Shown here: piece after piece, positions 1-7,549 of the stretch
Position numbering within the stretch: the stretch's first letter is position 1
Layout of the letters: the number at the start of each line of letters is the position of its first letter
Source of the DNA: an uncultured Eubacteriales bacterium
Lineage (GTDB): Bacteria; Bacillota; Clostridia; Oscillospirales; Oscillospiraceae
Direction of reading: 5' to 3'
Length of the DNA stretch: 22,722 bases
NCBI GenBank assembly: GCA_900549705.1
Contig: URPI01000016.1
Location: 1 to 22,722, forward strand
Translations under genes and position numbers: made by a program
Notes under the pieces: model-generated
Database searches by the model: none
Told to the model about the DNA's origin: nothing
The model's input: the letters and a program-made list of their open reading frames with translations, nothing else

Positions 1-663
1 CAGTACCTGGTGACCCTGCAGCTTGGAAAGCTCCCGGCGAAAATCATAATAAAGGGCGTAAACGGAGTCCTCCTCCTTCGCCGCCTTACTGACCAGACAG
101 GCCCGTTTGGCCGCCAGTTCCTTCAGGCTCTTACGGATAGCCGCGTCATCAGACAGCGTCTCCGCCAGAATATCGGATGCGCCCCGAAGGGCATCCTCCA
201 CGCTCTCCACACCCCGCTCCGGGTCGATATAATCCCGGGCAAGCCGTTCGGGGGCGGGACCGTTCTTCATCTGGAGATAGAGCTTGACCGCCAGCGGCTC
301 CAACCCCTTTTCCCGGGCAATTGTCGCTCTTGTGCGGCGTTTCTGCTTATAGGGTCTGTAAAGGTCTTCCACTTCCAAGAGGAGTTTTGCCCGATCGATG
401 GCCTCTGCCAGCTCCTCGGTCAGCTTTCCCTGCTCAGCAATCGTCTTTTTGACCTCTTCCTTCCGCTGCTCCAAATTGCGCAGATAGGTCAGGCGGGTTT
501 CCAAATTACGCAGGGTGGTGTCATCCATGGTTCCGTGCATTTCCTTGCGGTAGCGTGCAATAAACGGGATGGTATTGCCTTCGTCCAGCAGAGAAATGAC
601 GTTTTCAATATACTCCTGCTTCTGATTCAGTTCTTGAGCCAGAATTTGCGCAATTGATTGCAT
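1..663 (-). CDS. tex: Tex-family RNA-binding transcription accessory protein, N-terminal part (runs off window)
   Basis: The reverse strand encodes 221 codons without a stop, starting MQSIAQILAQEL and cut by the window edge. The protein has the N-terminal signatures of Tex: TIPFIARYRKE near residues 31-41, a YLRNLEQRKEEV helix, then LLEVEDLYRPYKQKRRTRA around residues 95-113. Tex proteins are usually 700-800 residues, with a helical N-terminal region, a YqgF/RuvX-like domain, helix-hairpin-helix motifs and a C-terminal S1 domain that binds nucleic acid. Only the first part is visible here. They are cytoplasmic and linked to transcription and RNA handling, with no defined enzymatic reaction. 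The start is supported by a GGAGGA ribosome site at 670-675, six bases upstream of the ATG. It is divergent from the kinase gene at 802. Confidence 0.9.
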   Translation of the reverse strand, partial: MQSIAQILAQELNQKQEYIENVISLLDEGNTIPFIARYRKEMHGTMDDTTLRNLETRLTYLRNLEQRKEEVKKTIAEQGKLTEELAEAIDRAKLLLEVEDLYRPYKQKRRTRATIAREKGLEPLAVKLYLQMKNGPAPERLARDYIDPERGVESVEDALRGASDILAETLSDDAAIRKSLKELAAKRACLVSKAAKEEDSVYALYYDFRRELSKLQGHQVL

Positions 664-801
664 GATATGTCCTCCAAAAATTGTTTTGCATCCATTATAC
701 CATATTTTGCAGCAATAGGGAAGGGGCGTTGCGCGGGAAGATTTTGTTGAAATCAGGCGAAAACATGGTATAATGTACAAAAAAAGCAGGGAGGATTTTC
801 G
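664..801. promoter_or_regulatory. Divergent promoter region between tex and the PfkB kinase gene
   Basis: The plus-strand promoter reads TTGAAA (747-752), a 16-base spacer, then TATAAT (769-774), preceded by the extended -10 bases TGG; a GGAGG site (790-794) follows seven bases before the ATG at 802. The minus-strand promoter has TATAAT at 699-694, also preceded by TGG, with no convincing -35 element. Both therefore share the 11-mer ATGGTATAATG. No operator-like palindrome was recognised. Confidence 0.7.
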
Positions 802-1737
802 ATGGGAATTGTTGTTATTGGCGCTATTTTTGTAGATATCAAGGGCTATCCGGAGGATGCCTATATTCCGGCAGGGCGGAATGTGGGGCGGGTAGAGCAA
901 ATCCACGGCGGCGTTGGGCGCAATGTGGCAGAGGATGTGGCAAACTGCGAGCTGCGCCCCACTTTTGTCAGTCTGGTGGACAGAAGCGGTACCGGGGAGG
1001 ATGTGCTGCGGAAGCTGAAAAGCCACAAGGTCAACGTGGATTACATTCGCAAAACCTCCAACGGCATTGGCACCTGGCTGGCGGTATTCAACAACGAGGG
1101 TGATGTAGTGGCATCCATTTCCAAGCGCCCGGATTTATCTCCCATTGCAGATATTCTGGATGAGCAGGGAGACGAGATTTTCAGCCAGGCAGACAGCATC
1201 ATTATTGAGATTGATTTGGAAAAGGAAATCATCAAGCGGGTGTTCCGGCTGGCGAACAAGTATCATAAAAAAGTTTTTGCGGTGGTTTCCAATATGAGCA
1301 TTGCGCTGGAACGCCGGGATTTTCTGATGAAAGTGGATTGCTTTGTATGCAATCAGCAGGAAGCGGGCATCCTGTTTTCAGCGGACTATTCTGCCGAAAC
1401 ACCGGATTCCTTGATGGAAATTATCGCAGAAAAAGCAAAAGCCGCCTGTATTAACAGCTTGATTGTCACGATGGGAAGTGCCGGTGCGGTATATGCAGAT
1501 TGCAGCGGCCATTTTGGCCATTGCCTTGCAAGAACCGTCCAAGTAAAGGATACCACCGGAGCGGGAGATGCTTTCTGCGCTGGTGCTGCCATTGGCCTTA
1601 CCTATGGCAAAGACCTGGCGCAAGCCTGCGAGATTGGGGCGCATCTGGCATCCTCTGTCATTGTCACGGCAGAAAGCGTATGTCCGCGTTTCCGCCCCCG
1701 GGAACTAGGACTGAACATTGATGTGAGAGAGGACTAA
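802..1737 (+). CDS. PfkB-family (ribokinase-like) sugar or nucleoside kinase
   Basis: This 311-residue cytoplasmic protein is a ribokinase-fold, ATP-dependent kinase that phosphorylates a hydroxyl on a small sugar or nucleoside. It shows the N-terminal PfkB pattern GGVGRNVAEDVA (near residues 36-47), where the substrate binds, and the C-terminal signature DTTGAGDAFCAG starting at residue 250, in which Asp256 is the expected catalytic base and GAG forms the anion hole. The length is normal for the family. The GGVGRN form resembles pseudouridine kinases and related nucleoside kinases more than fructokinases, but no pseudouridine glycosidase gene lies beside it, so the substrate is unassigned. 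The start is fixed by GGAGG seven bases upstream and a good promoter at 747-774. It may be transcribed with the deacetylase 62 bases downstream, as no clear terminator separates them. Confidence 0.85.
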   Translation: MGIVVIGAIFVDIKGYPEDAYIPAGRNVGRVEQIHGGVGRNVAEDVANCELRPTFVSLVDRSGTGEDVLRKLKSHKVNVDYIRKTSNGIGTWLAVFNNEGDVVASISKRPDLSPIADILDEQGDEIFSQADSIIIEIDLEKEIIKRVFRLANKYHKKVFAVVSNMSIALERRDFLMKVDCFVCNQQEAGILFSADYSAETPDSLMEIIAEKAKAACINSLIVTMGSAGAVYADCSGHFGHCLARTVQVKDTTGAGDAFCAGAAIGLTYGKDLAQACEIGAHLASSVIVTAESVCPRFRPRELGLNIDVRED

Positions 1738-1799
1738 TCCGCTAGCGTCATTTCCATATTCATTTTGCGCAATAACATAACATAGGGGTTACGATACAA

Positions 1800-3290
1800 A
1801 TGAGGGGGAAAAGTACGTTTATGGAGAATGATTATATCCGATATTCAAAACGCAAGGCATGGCCTATCTGTGGCATTCTTCTGCTTAGTCTTCTTTTCTT
1901 TGGTGCAGCAGCTTATTGTATTGCATATGCAACCCATCATATGGCCTTGGAATTGCAGCTTTTGGGCGGGAAAGAACTCCAAGTTGAATACGGCGAGCAA
2001 TTTCATGACCCCGGGTATCGCGTTGTGCTGCGCGGAGACGACTTTTTCACCAACGGAATCGAGATTGACATAAACGCGATTGCGACGGGGCAAGTCACGG
2101 ATGAAAAGCTGGGTCGTTATGTCATTAACTATTGTGTTCGATGGATGGGAATGGAGGCGGATGCAGTCAGACTTGTGCAGGTTGTGGATACCGTGCAGCC
2201 AACAATCACCTTAGTGCCGGACAGTCCTGACTTGCAGCCTACGCCACAGTATCAGGAGGCTGGCTTTTCCGCATTTGATAATTATGACGGTGACATCACT
2301 GCACAGGTAAAACGCGTTGAGGAGCCAGGGAAGGTGACCTATACCGTGATGGATTCCTCTGGAAATCTCGCTTCCGTAGAACGAAAAATCCCTCTGTTTG
2401 ACGATTATCCCCCATCTATATCTTTGGTTGGCAGCAATCAGCTGGCAATTCCCTTAGGAGAGGCTTTCCAGGAACCGGGGTATACAGCCTCCGATATGCG
2501 GGACGGGGACTTGTCCGCACAGGTTGTGGTGTCCATTGACCATCCGTTTGTACGCTATCAGCCGAACACCTACCATCTTACCTACCGCGTCACAGACAGC
2601 GATGGGCATGAAGCCATTGCGGAACGCACGGTTGCAACGATTCCGTGTACCCCTCCAACCATCATTTATCCAAATGGGAAAACCATTTATCTGACGTTTG
2701 ATGATGGCCCAGGCCCGGACACCGGGCGGCTGCTGGACGTGCTGAAAAAATACGATGTCCATGCCACTTTTTTCGTGGTGGATACCGGATATCCCGAACT
2801 GATGCAGCGGATTGTAAATGAAGGGAACAGCATCGGAATTCACACCTGTTCCCACAAATACCAGCAGATATATGCAAACCCAGAGGCGTATTTTCAAGAT
2901 CTTTTTCAGATGCAGCAAATCATTCAGAATGCCACTGGAGAACAGACCTGGTTGCTTCGCTTCCCGGGAGGAAGCTCCAATACAGTCAGCCGAAGGAGCA
3001 AGGGCATTATGACGTATCTAACAAAGGCGGTGGAGGCGTGCGGCTTTTCCTATTTTGACTGGAACGTAGACAGTGAGGACGCTGGGGGGGCCACCAGCAG
3101 CAACCAGGTTTTCAAAAATGTGGTAAACGGAGTGGAGCAGCATAAATACAGTGTCGTGCTTCAACATGACATTCATTCTTACAGTGTAGATGCCGTGGAG
3201 CAAATCATACAATGGGGGCTGCGAAATGGATACCAGTTCCTTCCACTCCAAACGGATAGTCCTGTAATGCACCACGCCGTACAAAATTAG
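1800..3290 (+). CDS. Membrane-anchored polysaccharide deacetylase with N-terminal Ig-like (DUF5011-type) repeats
   Basis: This is a carbohydrate esterase 4 (NodB-type) enzyme, most likely a peptidoglycan N-acetylglucosamine deacetylase of the PgdA kind; deacetylation typically gives lysozyme resistance. A short basic cytoplasmic tail is followed by one membrane helix (about residues 22-45). Then come three Ig-like repeats (about 52-130, 132-200, 202-280), recognisable by repeated GEQFHDPGY / EAFQEPGYTASD / YDGDIT elements. The catalytic domain (about 293-485) has the metal-binding motif TFDDGP (299-304), the HTCSH motif with His348 and His352, RFPGGS (387-392), DWNVD (420-424) and LQHDIH (454-459), so all five active-site motifs are intact. 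The active domain should lie outside the membrane with the repeats as a spacer. The start is uncertain: ATG 1800 and ATG 1821 both have G-rich ribosome sites at long spacing (11-12 bases). Confidence 0.88.
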   Translation: MRGKSTFMENDYIRYSKRKAWPICGILLLSLLFFGAAAYCIAYATHHMALELQLLGGKELQVEYGEQFHDPGYRVVLRGDDFFTNGIEIDINAIATGQVTDEKLGRYVINYCVRWMGMEADAVRLVQVVDTVQPTITLVPDSPDLQPTPQYQEAGFSAFDNYDGDITAQVKRVEEPGKVTYTVMDSSGNLASVERKIPLFDDYPPSISLVGSNQLAIPLGEAFQEPGYTASDMRDGDLSAQVVVSIDHPFVRYQPNTYHLTYRVTDSDGHEAIAERTVATIPCTPPTIIYPNGKTIYLTFDDGPGPDTGRLLDVLKKYDVHATFFVVDTGYPELMQRIVNEGNSIGIHTCSHKYQQIYANPEAYFQDLFQMQQIIQNATGEQTWLLRFPGGSSNTVSRRSKGIMTYLTKAVEACGFSYFDWNVDSEDAGGATSSNQVFKNVVNGVEQHKYSVVLQHDIHSYSVDAVEQIIQWGLRNGYQFLPLQTDSPVMHHAVQN

Positions 3291-3294
3291 AAAA

Positions 3295-3318
3295 TCTTTT
3301 CTGAACAATCAGAAAAGA
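3295..3318. repeat. Perfect AT-rich inverted repeat (possible weak terminator or operator)
   Basis: TCTTTTCTGA (3295-3304) and TCAGAAAAGA (3309-3318) are perfect complements around a four-base ACAA loop. It begins four bases after the deacetylase stop codon and ends 14 bases before the -35 box of the next gene. The stem is AT-rich and lacks a clean T tract, so it is a poor intrinsic terminator. A transcript-end structure or a protein-binding palindrome are both possible. Confidence 0.5.
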
Positions 3319-3332
3319 AAATCTATTTTGAC

Positions 3333-3361
3333 TTGAAAACTGTGTCCTCTTGCGGTAGAAT
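3333..3361 (+). promoter_or_regulatory. Sigma-A-like promoter for the FAD-dependent dehydrogenase gene
   Basis: TTGAAA (3333-3338), a 17-base spacer and TAGAAT (3356-3361) precede a GGAGG ribosome site (3383-3387) and the ATG at 3395. Spacing is ideal for the vegetative sigma factor. Confidence 0.7.
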
Positions 3362-3394
3362 GGCATTATCCAAGACCATGATGGAGGACAAAAC

Positions 3395-4765
3395 ATGGAT
3401 TATGATGTAATTATTGTGGGTGCTGGTCCCGGCGGAATTTTTGCTGCCTATGAGCTGAAAAAACAGCGTCCTGGGCTGCGAGTGGCCATTTTTGAGGCTG
3501 GCTATGCACTAGAAAAGCGTCACTGCCCCATTGACGGTGTGAAAATCAAAAGCTGCATTGGCTGCCATACCTGCTCTATTATGAGCGGCTTTGGCGGTGC
3601 CGGTGCATTTTCCGATGGGAAATACAACATCACGAATGATTTTGGCGGAACGCTTTATGAACACATTGGCCGCAAGCAGGCTCTTGAACTGATGCGCTAT
3701 GTAGATGAAATTAACATGACCCACGGCGGCGAAGGGACAAAGCTCTACTCCACAACAGGAACCGACCTGAAAAAGAAGTGTATGCAAAATAAACTGAAGC
3801 TTCTTGATGCATCTGTTCGCCATTTGGGCACAGACATCAATCTGGTGGTGCTGGGCCGTCTGTACGAAGAATTGAAGACGCAGGTGGATTTTTTCTTTGA
3901 GTCCCCGGTTTCCAGCATCGAGGTTGCGGGTGACGGCTATGATGTGGTGGTAGGGCAGAAGCGCTATACCTGTCGCAACTTGATTGCATCCGTCGGACGC
4001 AGCGGCAGCAAGTGGATGGAAAAGGTTTGCAGAGACCTGAAAATCGGAACCAGCTCCAACCGTGTTGACCTGGGCGTTCGTGTGGAGCTCCCGGCAGTAA
4101 TTTTCTCCCACCTGACAGATGAGCTATACGAGAGTAAGATTGTCTACCGCACCGAGAAATTTGAGGATAACGTTCGCACCTTCTGCATGAATCCCCACGG
4201 AATTGTGGTCAACGAGAATACCAACGGTATCATCACCGTCAACGGCCACAGCTATGAAGACCCAGCCCGTCAGACAGAGAACACCAACTTTGCGCTACTG
4301 GTGGCAAAGCATTTCTCTGAGCCGTTCAAGGACAGCAATGGATACGGCGAGAGCATTGCGCGTCTCTCCAATATGCTGGGCGGAGGCGTGATTGTCCAGC
4401 GGTTTGGGGATTTGGTTCGTGGCAGACGCAGCACCGTCAAGCGCATTGAGGAAGGTTTGGTCACTCCCACCTTGGCAGCGACTCCAGGCGACCTGAGCCT
4501 GGTGCTGCCCAAGCGGATTTTGGACGGCATCATTGAAATGATTTATGCGTTGGATAAGATTGCCCCCGGTACGGCAAATGACGATACCTTGCTATATGGC
4601 GTGGAGGTCAAGTTCTACAACATGGAAGTGGAGTTGGACGAGAATCTGGAAACCAATCACAAGGGCCTTTACGTCATTGGCGACGGTTCCGGCGTGACCC
4701 ATTCTCTTTCTCACGCCTCCGCCAGTGGCGTTCATGTCGCAAGAAGGATTGCAGAAATGCTGTGA
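3395..4765 (+). CDS. COG2509-type NAD(P)/FAD-dependent dehydrogenase
   Basis: This 456-residue cytoplasmic flavoprotein begins directly with a Rossmann nucleotide-binding motif, GAGPGG at residues 9-14, for the FAD ADP moiety, and ends with the second FAD contact GLYVIGDGSGVTHSLSHA, typical of this oxidoreductase superfamily. Between them lies a cysteine cluster, Cys44, Cys54, Cys57 and Cys60 (CIGCHTC), followed by GFGGAGAFSDGKYN; this combination is characteristic of the uncharacterised FAD-dependent dehydrogenase group COG2509. The physiological substrate of that group is not known to me. The cysteines could hold a metal or Fe-S cluster or be redox active. The start is supported by GGAGG seven bases upstream and a promoter at 3333-3361. 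It is monocistronic: the stop is followed 20 bases later by a strong hairpin. Confidence 0.85.
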   Translation: MDYDVIIVGAGPGGIFAAYELKKQRPGLRVAIFEAGYALEKRHCPIDGVKIKSCIGCHTCSIMSGFGGAGAFSDGKYNITNDFGGTLYEHIGRKQALELMRYVDEINMTHGGEGTKLYSTTGTDLKKKCMQNKLKLLDASVRHLGTDINLVVLGRLYEELKTQVDFFFESPVSSIEVAGDGYDVVVGQKRYTCRNLIASVGRSGSKWMEKVCRDLKIGTSSNRVDLGVRVELPAVIFSHLTDELYESKIVYRTEKFEDNVRTFCMNPHGIVVNENTNGIITVNGHSYEDPARQTENTNFALLVAKHFSEPFKDSNGYGESIARLSNMLGGGVIVQRFGDLVRGRRSTVKRIEEGLVTPTLAATPGDLSLVLPKRILDGIIEMIYALDKIAPGTANDDTLLYGVEVKFYNMEVELDENLETNHKGLYVIGDGSGVTHSLSHASASGVHVARRIAEML

Positions 4766-4785
4766 ATTTCTAAAACTGGATAGCA

Positions 4786-4820
4786 AAAGGCTGCCTCGGT
4801 TCATGACTGAGGCAGCCTTT
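4786..4820. terminator. Bidirectional intrinsic terminator between the FAD dehydrogenase and the atp operon
   Basis: AAAGGCTGCCTC (4786-4797) pairs perfectly with GAGGCAGCCTTT (4809-4820), and inner pairs can extend the stem to about 15 bp with a five-base loop. On the minus strand the stem is followed by TTTT then GC; on the plus strand by TTTGTGTTATTT. It sits three bases beyond the atpC stop codon and 20 beyond the dehydrogenase stop, so it probably serves both convergent transcripts. Confidence 0.85.
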
Positions 4821-4823
4821 GTG

Positions 4824-5228
4824 TTATTTCAGGGAGGCGGCGCTTTTCCGCACCAGGGCGCGGCGCAGCTTTGCTTCTGCAAGCTTCAAATCGGTTTCCG
4901 AGGCGTTGGGGTTTTTCAACATCTCGTCTGCCCGCTTGTAAGCAACTTCCGCACGCGCTACATCGATTTTTTCCGCCCATTCAAAGGTGGTGGGGACCAA
5001 GGTGACAGTCCCCTTGACAACGCTGAGCATTCCGCCAATACAGGCGGCAGTGCGGCGAACGCCATCTGCGACCACTACGGCACGCCCCATACCGAGGGAC
5101 GTGACGTAATCCGTATGACCCGCCAGAATGGCAACGTCACCGGTAGAGCTGCGGACAATGAGCTGCTCGGCAGTTCCATCAAAAATCAGCCCGTCCGGGG
5201 TGACGATTTTCAGGGGAAAGCTTGTCAT
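4824..5228 (-). CDS. atpC: F-type ATP synthase epsilon subunit
   Basis: This 134-residue subunit is part of the F1 central stalk; it contacts gamma and the c ring and, in bacteria, can inhibit ATP hydrolysis through its C-terminal helices. The N-terminal beta-sandwich begins with the typical FPLKIVTPDGLIFDG and contains GDVAILAGHTDYVTSL, the family's LPGH-like region. The C-terminal half (about residues 85-134) is charged and helical, matching the two-helix hairpin, so this is a full-length rather than a truncated epsilon. Its ATG overlaps the atpD stop codon in an ATGA junction (5225-5228), implying translational coupling. It is the last gene of the operon, ending three bases before the terminator. 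Confidence 0.95.
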   Translation of the reverse strand: MTSFPLKIVTPDGLIFDGTAEQLIVRSSTGDVAILAGHTDYVTSLGMGRAVVVADGVRRTAACIGGMLSVVKGTVTLVPTTFEWAEKIDVARAEVAYKRADEMLKNPNASETDLKLAEAKLRRALVRKSAASLK

Positions 5229-6625
5229 GCTTTCTCACCGCCCCGGTATTTGGCAACCACCTCATCGATGGAGCCAGCAAACAGGAAGTAGGACTCAGGA
5301 ATGTCATCATGCTTTCCTTCAATGATTTCCTTGAAGGAACGAATGGTCTCTTTCAAGGGGACGTACTTGCCTTGATAGCCGGTGAACTGCTCAGCGACAT
5401 GGAAAGGCTGTGACAGGAACCGCTGCACCTTACGGGCACGATTGACCGTCAGCTTGTCCTCCTCGCTCAGTTCATCCATGCCCATGATGGCGATGATATC
5501 CTGGAGTTCCTTATACCGCTGCAAGATGCTCTGAACGGCACGGGCGGTCTCGTAATGCTCCCGGCCCAGAATTTCAGGGGAGAGAATACGGGAGGTGGAG
5601 TCCAGGGGGTCAACAGCAGGATAGATGCCCAGAGAGGCAATGCCACGGTCAAGAACCGTGGTGGCATCCAGGTGGGCGAAAGTAGTGGCAGGAGCAGGGT
5701 CAGTCAGGTCATCAGCAGGGACATAAACCGCCTGCACAGAGGTGATAGATCCATCCTTCGTGGAGGTGATACGTTCCTGGAGGGCACCCATTTCGGTTGC
5801 CAGCGTGGGCTGGTAGCCAACGGCAGAAGGCATACGACCCAGCAAGGCGGAAACTTCTGAACCGGCCTGAGTAAAGCGGAAGATGTTATCAATGAACAAA
5901 AGCACGTCCTGATGCTTCACATCACGGAAGTACTCTGCCATGGTCAAACCGGACAGACCAACACGCATACGGGCTCCGGGGGGCTCGTTCATCTGACCAA
6001 AGACCATGGCAGTCTTGGAAATAACGCCAGACTCGGTCATTTCGTTGTACAGGTCGTTGCCCTCACGGGTACGCTCACCAACACCGGTGAACACAGAGTA
6101 GCCGTTGTGCGCAGTGGCGATGTTGTAAATCAGCTCCTGAATCAGAACAGTTTTACCAACACCGGCGCCGCCGAACAGGCCAATTTTGCCACCTTTGGCA
6201 TAGGGGCAAATCAAATCGATGACCTTAATGCCGGTTTCCAGAATTTCCGTTGCGGGCTGCTGCTCCTCATAGGAGGGAGCAGGGCGGTGAATGGGCCAGT
6301 GCGCTTCCGCCTTCGGGGCGGGCTTGTTGTTAATGGGTTCACCCAGCAGGTTGAACACACGTCCCAAACAGGCATCACCTACCGGGACGGAAATGGGTGC
6401 ACCGGTGTCGATTGCCTCGGTGCCTCGCTGTAGGCCATCGGTAGAGGACATGGCAATACAGCGCACCACATTGTCGCCGATGTGCTGGGCGACTTCTGCG
6501 GTAATGACGGTATCGCCGTTTTTAACGTGGATTGCGTTGAGCAGACTGGGCAGCTGGTCATCCGCAAACCGAATATCAAGAACAGGACCCATTACCTGGA
6601 TGACTGTTCCTTTGTTGTTTGCCAT
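5225..6625 (-). CDS. atpD: F-type ATP synthase beta subunit
   Basis: This 466-residue catalytic subunit of F1 binds and interconverts ADP, phosphate and ATP at the alpha/beta interfaces. The Walker A P-loop GGAGVGKT lies at about residues 152-159, with the catalytic-glutamate segment GERTREGNDLY at about 183-193 and the Walker B strand DVLLFIDNIFRF further on; the conserved ALLGRMPSAVGYQPTLATEMG region is present. I chose the ATG at 6625 (MANNKGTV) because AAGGAG at 6635-6640 is nine bases upstream; an in-frame TTG at 6634 abuts that ribosome site and is unlikely. The 75-base gap to atpG contains a heptamer repeat tract. The 3' end overlaps atpC by four bases. Confidence 0.97.
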   Translation of the reverse strand: MANNKGTVIQVMGPVLDIRFADDQLPSLLNAIHVKNGDTVITAEVAQHIGDNVVRCIAMSSTDGLQRGTEAIDTGAPISVPVGDACLGRVFNLLGEPINNKPAPKAEAHWPIHRPAPSYEEQQPATEILETGIKVIDLICPYAKGGKIGLFGGAGVGKTVLIQELIYNIATAHNGYSVFTGVGERTREGNDLYNEMTESGVISKTAMVFGQMNEPPGARMRVGLSGLTMAEYFRDVKHQDVLLFIDNIFRFTQAGSEVSALLGRMPSAVGYQPTLATEMGALQERITSTKDGSITSVQAVYVPADDLTDPAPATTFAHLDATTVLDRGIASLGIYPAVDPLDSTSRILSPEILGREHYETARAVQSILQRYKELQDIIAIMGMDELSEEDKLTVNRARKVQRFLSQPFHVAEQFTGYQGKYVPLKETIRSFKEIIEGKHDDIPESYFLFAGSIDEVVAKYRGGEKA

Positions 6626-6660
6626 TGGATTCAACTCCTTTTTGTGAAAAATGGGGGAGC

Positions 6661-6688
6661 AGAATGCAAAATGCAGAATGCAAAATGC
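6661..6688. repeat. Heptanucleotide tandem repeat in the atpG-atpD gap
   Basis: Four consecutive seven-base units alternate agaatgc / aaaatgc (two exact copies of a 14-base unit, 6661-6674 and 6675-6688). In the direction of atp transcription they read GCATTYT. The tract lies between the atpG stop (6701) and the atpD ribosome site (6635-6640), inside the operon. It encodes nothing recognisable, and its role is unknown. Confidence 0.8.
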
Positions 6689-6700
6689 AATAAATTTTTC

Positions 6701-7537
6701 TTAGGAACCAGCCACAATTTCGGTAATTTCCTGTGTGATGGCAGCCTGACGGGCGCGGTTGAACTTGAGGCTCAAGTCTGCAATCATATCCTCTGCATTC
6801 TGGGTAGCGTTGTCCATCGCTGTTCGGCGTGCGGCCTGCTCGGAGGCACGGGACTCGCACAGTGCGCCATAAAGAAGTCCCCCAAGATACTCTGGGATGA
6901 TAGCATCAAAGACCGCTTCACCGCTGGGTTCATAGAGAATGTCACTGGGGCGCACATCGCCGGTGGGCTTTTCCAAAGGAAGCAGCTTCATAGCGGAAGG
7001 GGTCTGGGACAGCATAGATTCAAAATTGGTATAGGCCACATAAATCTCGCTGTAGATGCCCTCCTGATAAGCCTTACACAGCGCTCTTGCAATAGAGAAG
7101 CAGTCGCCGATGGACACAGAAGCTGCCTCAGCATAGTTTTCAGTGAAAGCAGAAACACCACTGCTGCGGAAATAGTCTACAGCCTTCCGGCCAATGGGAA
7201 GCACCTCGGCATTTTTACCGCTGATGCGTTCCTGCACCAGCTTGAACACGTTGCTGTTATAACCGCCTGCAAGACCGCGGTCACCGGCAATGACGATATA
7301 AACCATCTTGGATGCAGGGCGCTCCTGCAAGTACACAGAGGAAAAATCCTGGTTGGACAGGGAAATATCGGTAATGGTCTGGTGAAAAATTTCAAAATAG
7401 GGGCGGGAATACAAAACCTGCGTCTGGGCACGGCGAAGTTTGGAAGCAGCCACCATTTCCATTGCTTTGGTAATCTGCTTGGTGCTTTCCATGCTGCGGA
7501 TGCGGTTCTTGATTTCCTTGGTGGATACGCCAGCCAT
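6701..7537 (-). CDS. atpG: F-type ATP synthase gamma subunit
   Basis: This 278-residue protein is the rotating central shaft of F1, coupling the c ring to the catalytic sites. Family hallmarks are the N-terminal helix MAGVSTKEIKNRIRSMESTK and the matching ITKAMEMVAASKLRRA stretch, the central GDRGLAGGYNSNV segment, and the C-terminal helix ending RAMDNA-like TAMDNATQNAEDMI and FNRARQAAITQEITEIVAG. Length is close to the usual 280-290. An AGGAGG ribosome site (7545-7550) lies seven bases before the ATG and overlaps the atpA stop codon, so translation of the two is probably linked. Confidence 0.96.
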   Translation of the reverse strand: MAGVSTKEIKNRIRSMESTKQITKAMEMVAASKLRRAQTQVLYSRPYFEIFHQTITDISLSNQDFSSVYLQERPASKMVYIVIAGDRGLAGGYNSNVFKLVQERISGKNAEVLPIGRKAVDYFRSSGVSAFTENYAEAASVSIGDCFSIARALCKAYQEGIYSEIYVAYTNFESMLSQTPSAMKLLPLEKPTGDVRPSDILYEPSGEAVFDAIIPEYLGGLLYGALCESRASEQAARRTAMDNATQNAEDMIADLSLKFNRARQAAITQEITEIVAGS

Positions 7538-7549
7538 ATCAAAACCTCC

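Noticed and set aside
10..657. 215-codon plus-strand open frame at the window start
   Set aside because: The opposite strand encodes an unmistakable Tex N-terminus with a good ribosome site.
6661..6688. CRISPR-like repeat
   Set aside because: The units are seven bases, directly adjacent and without spacers.
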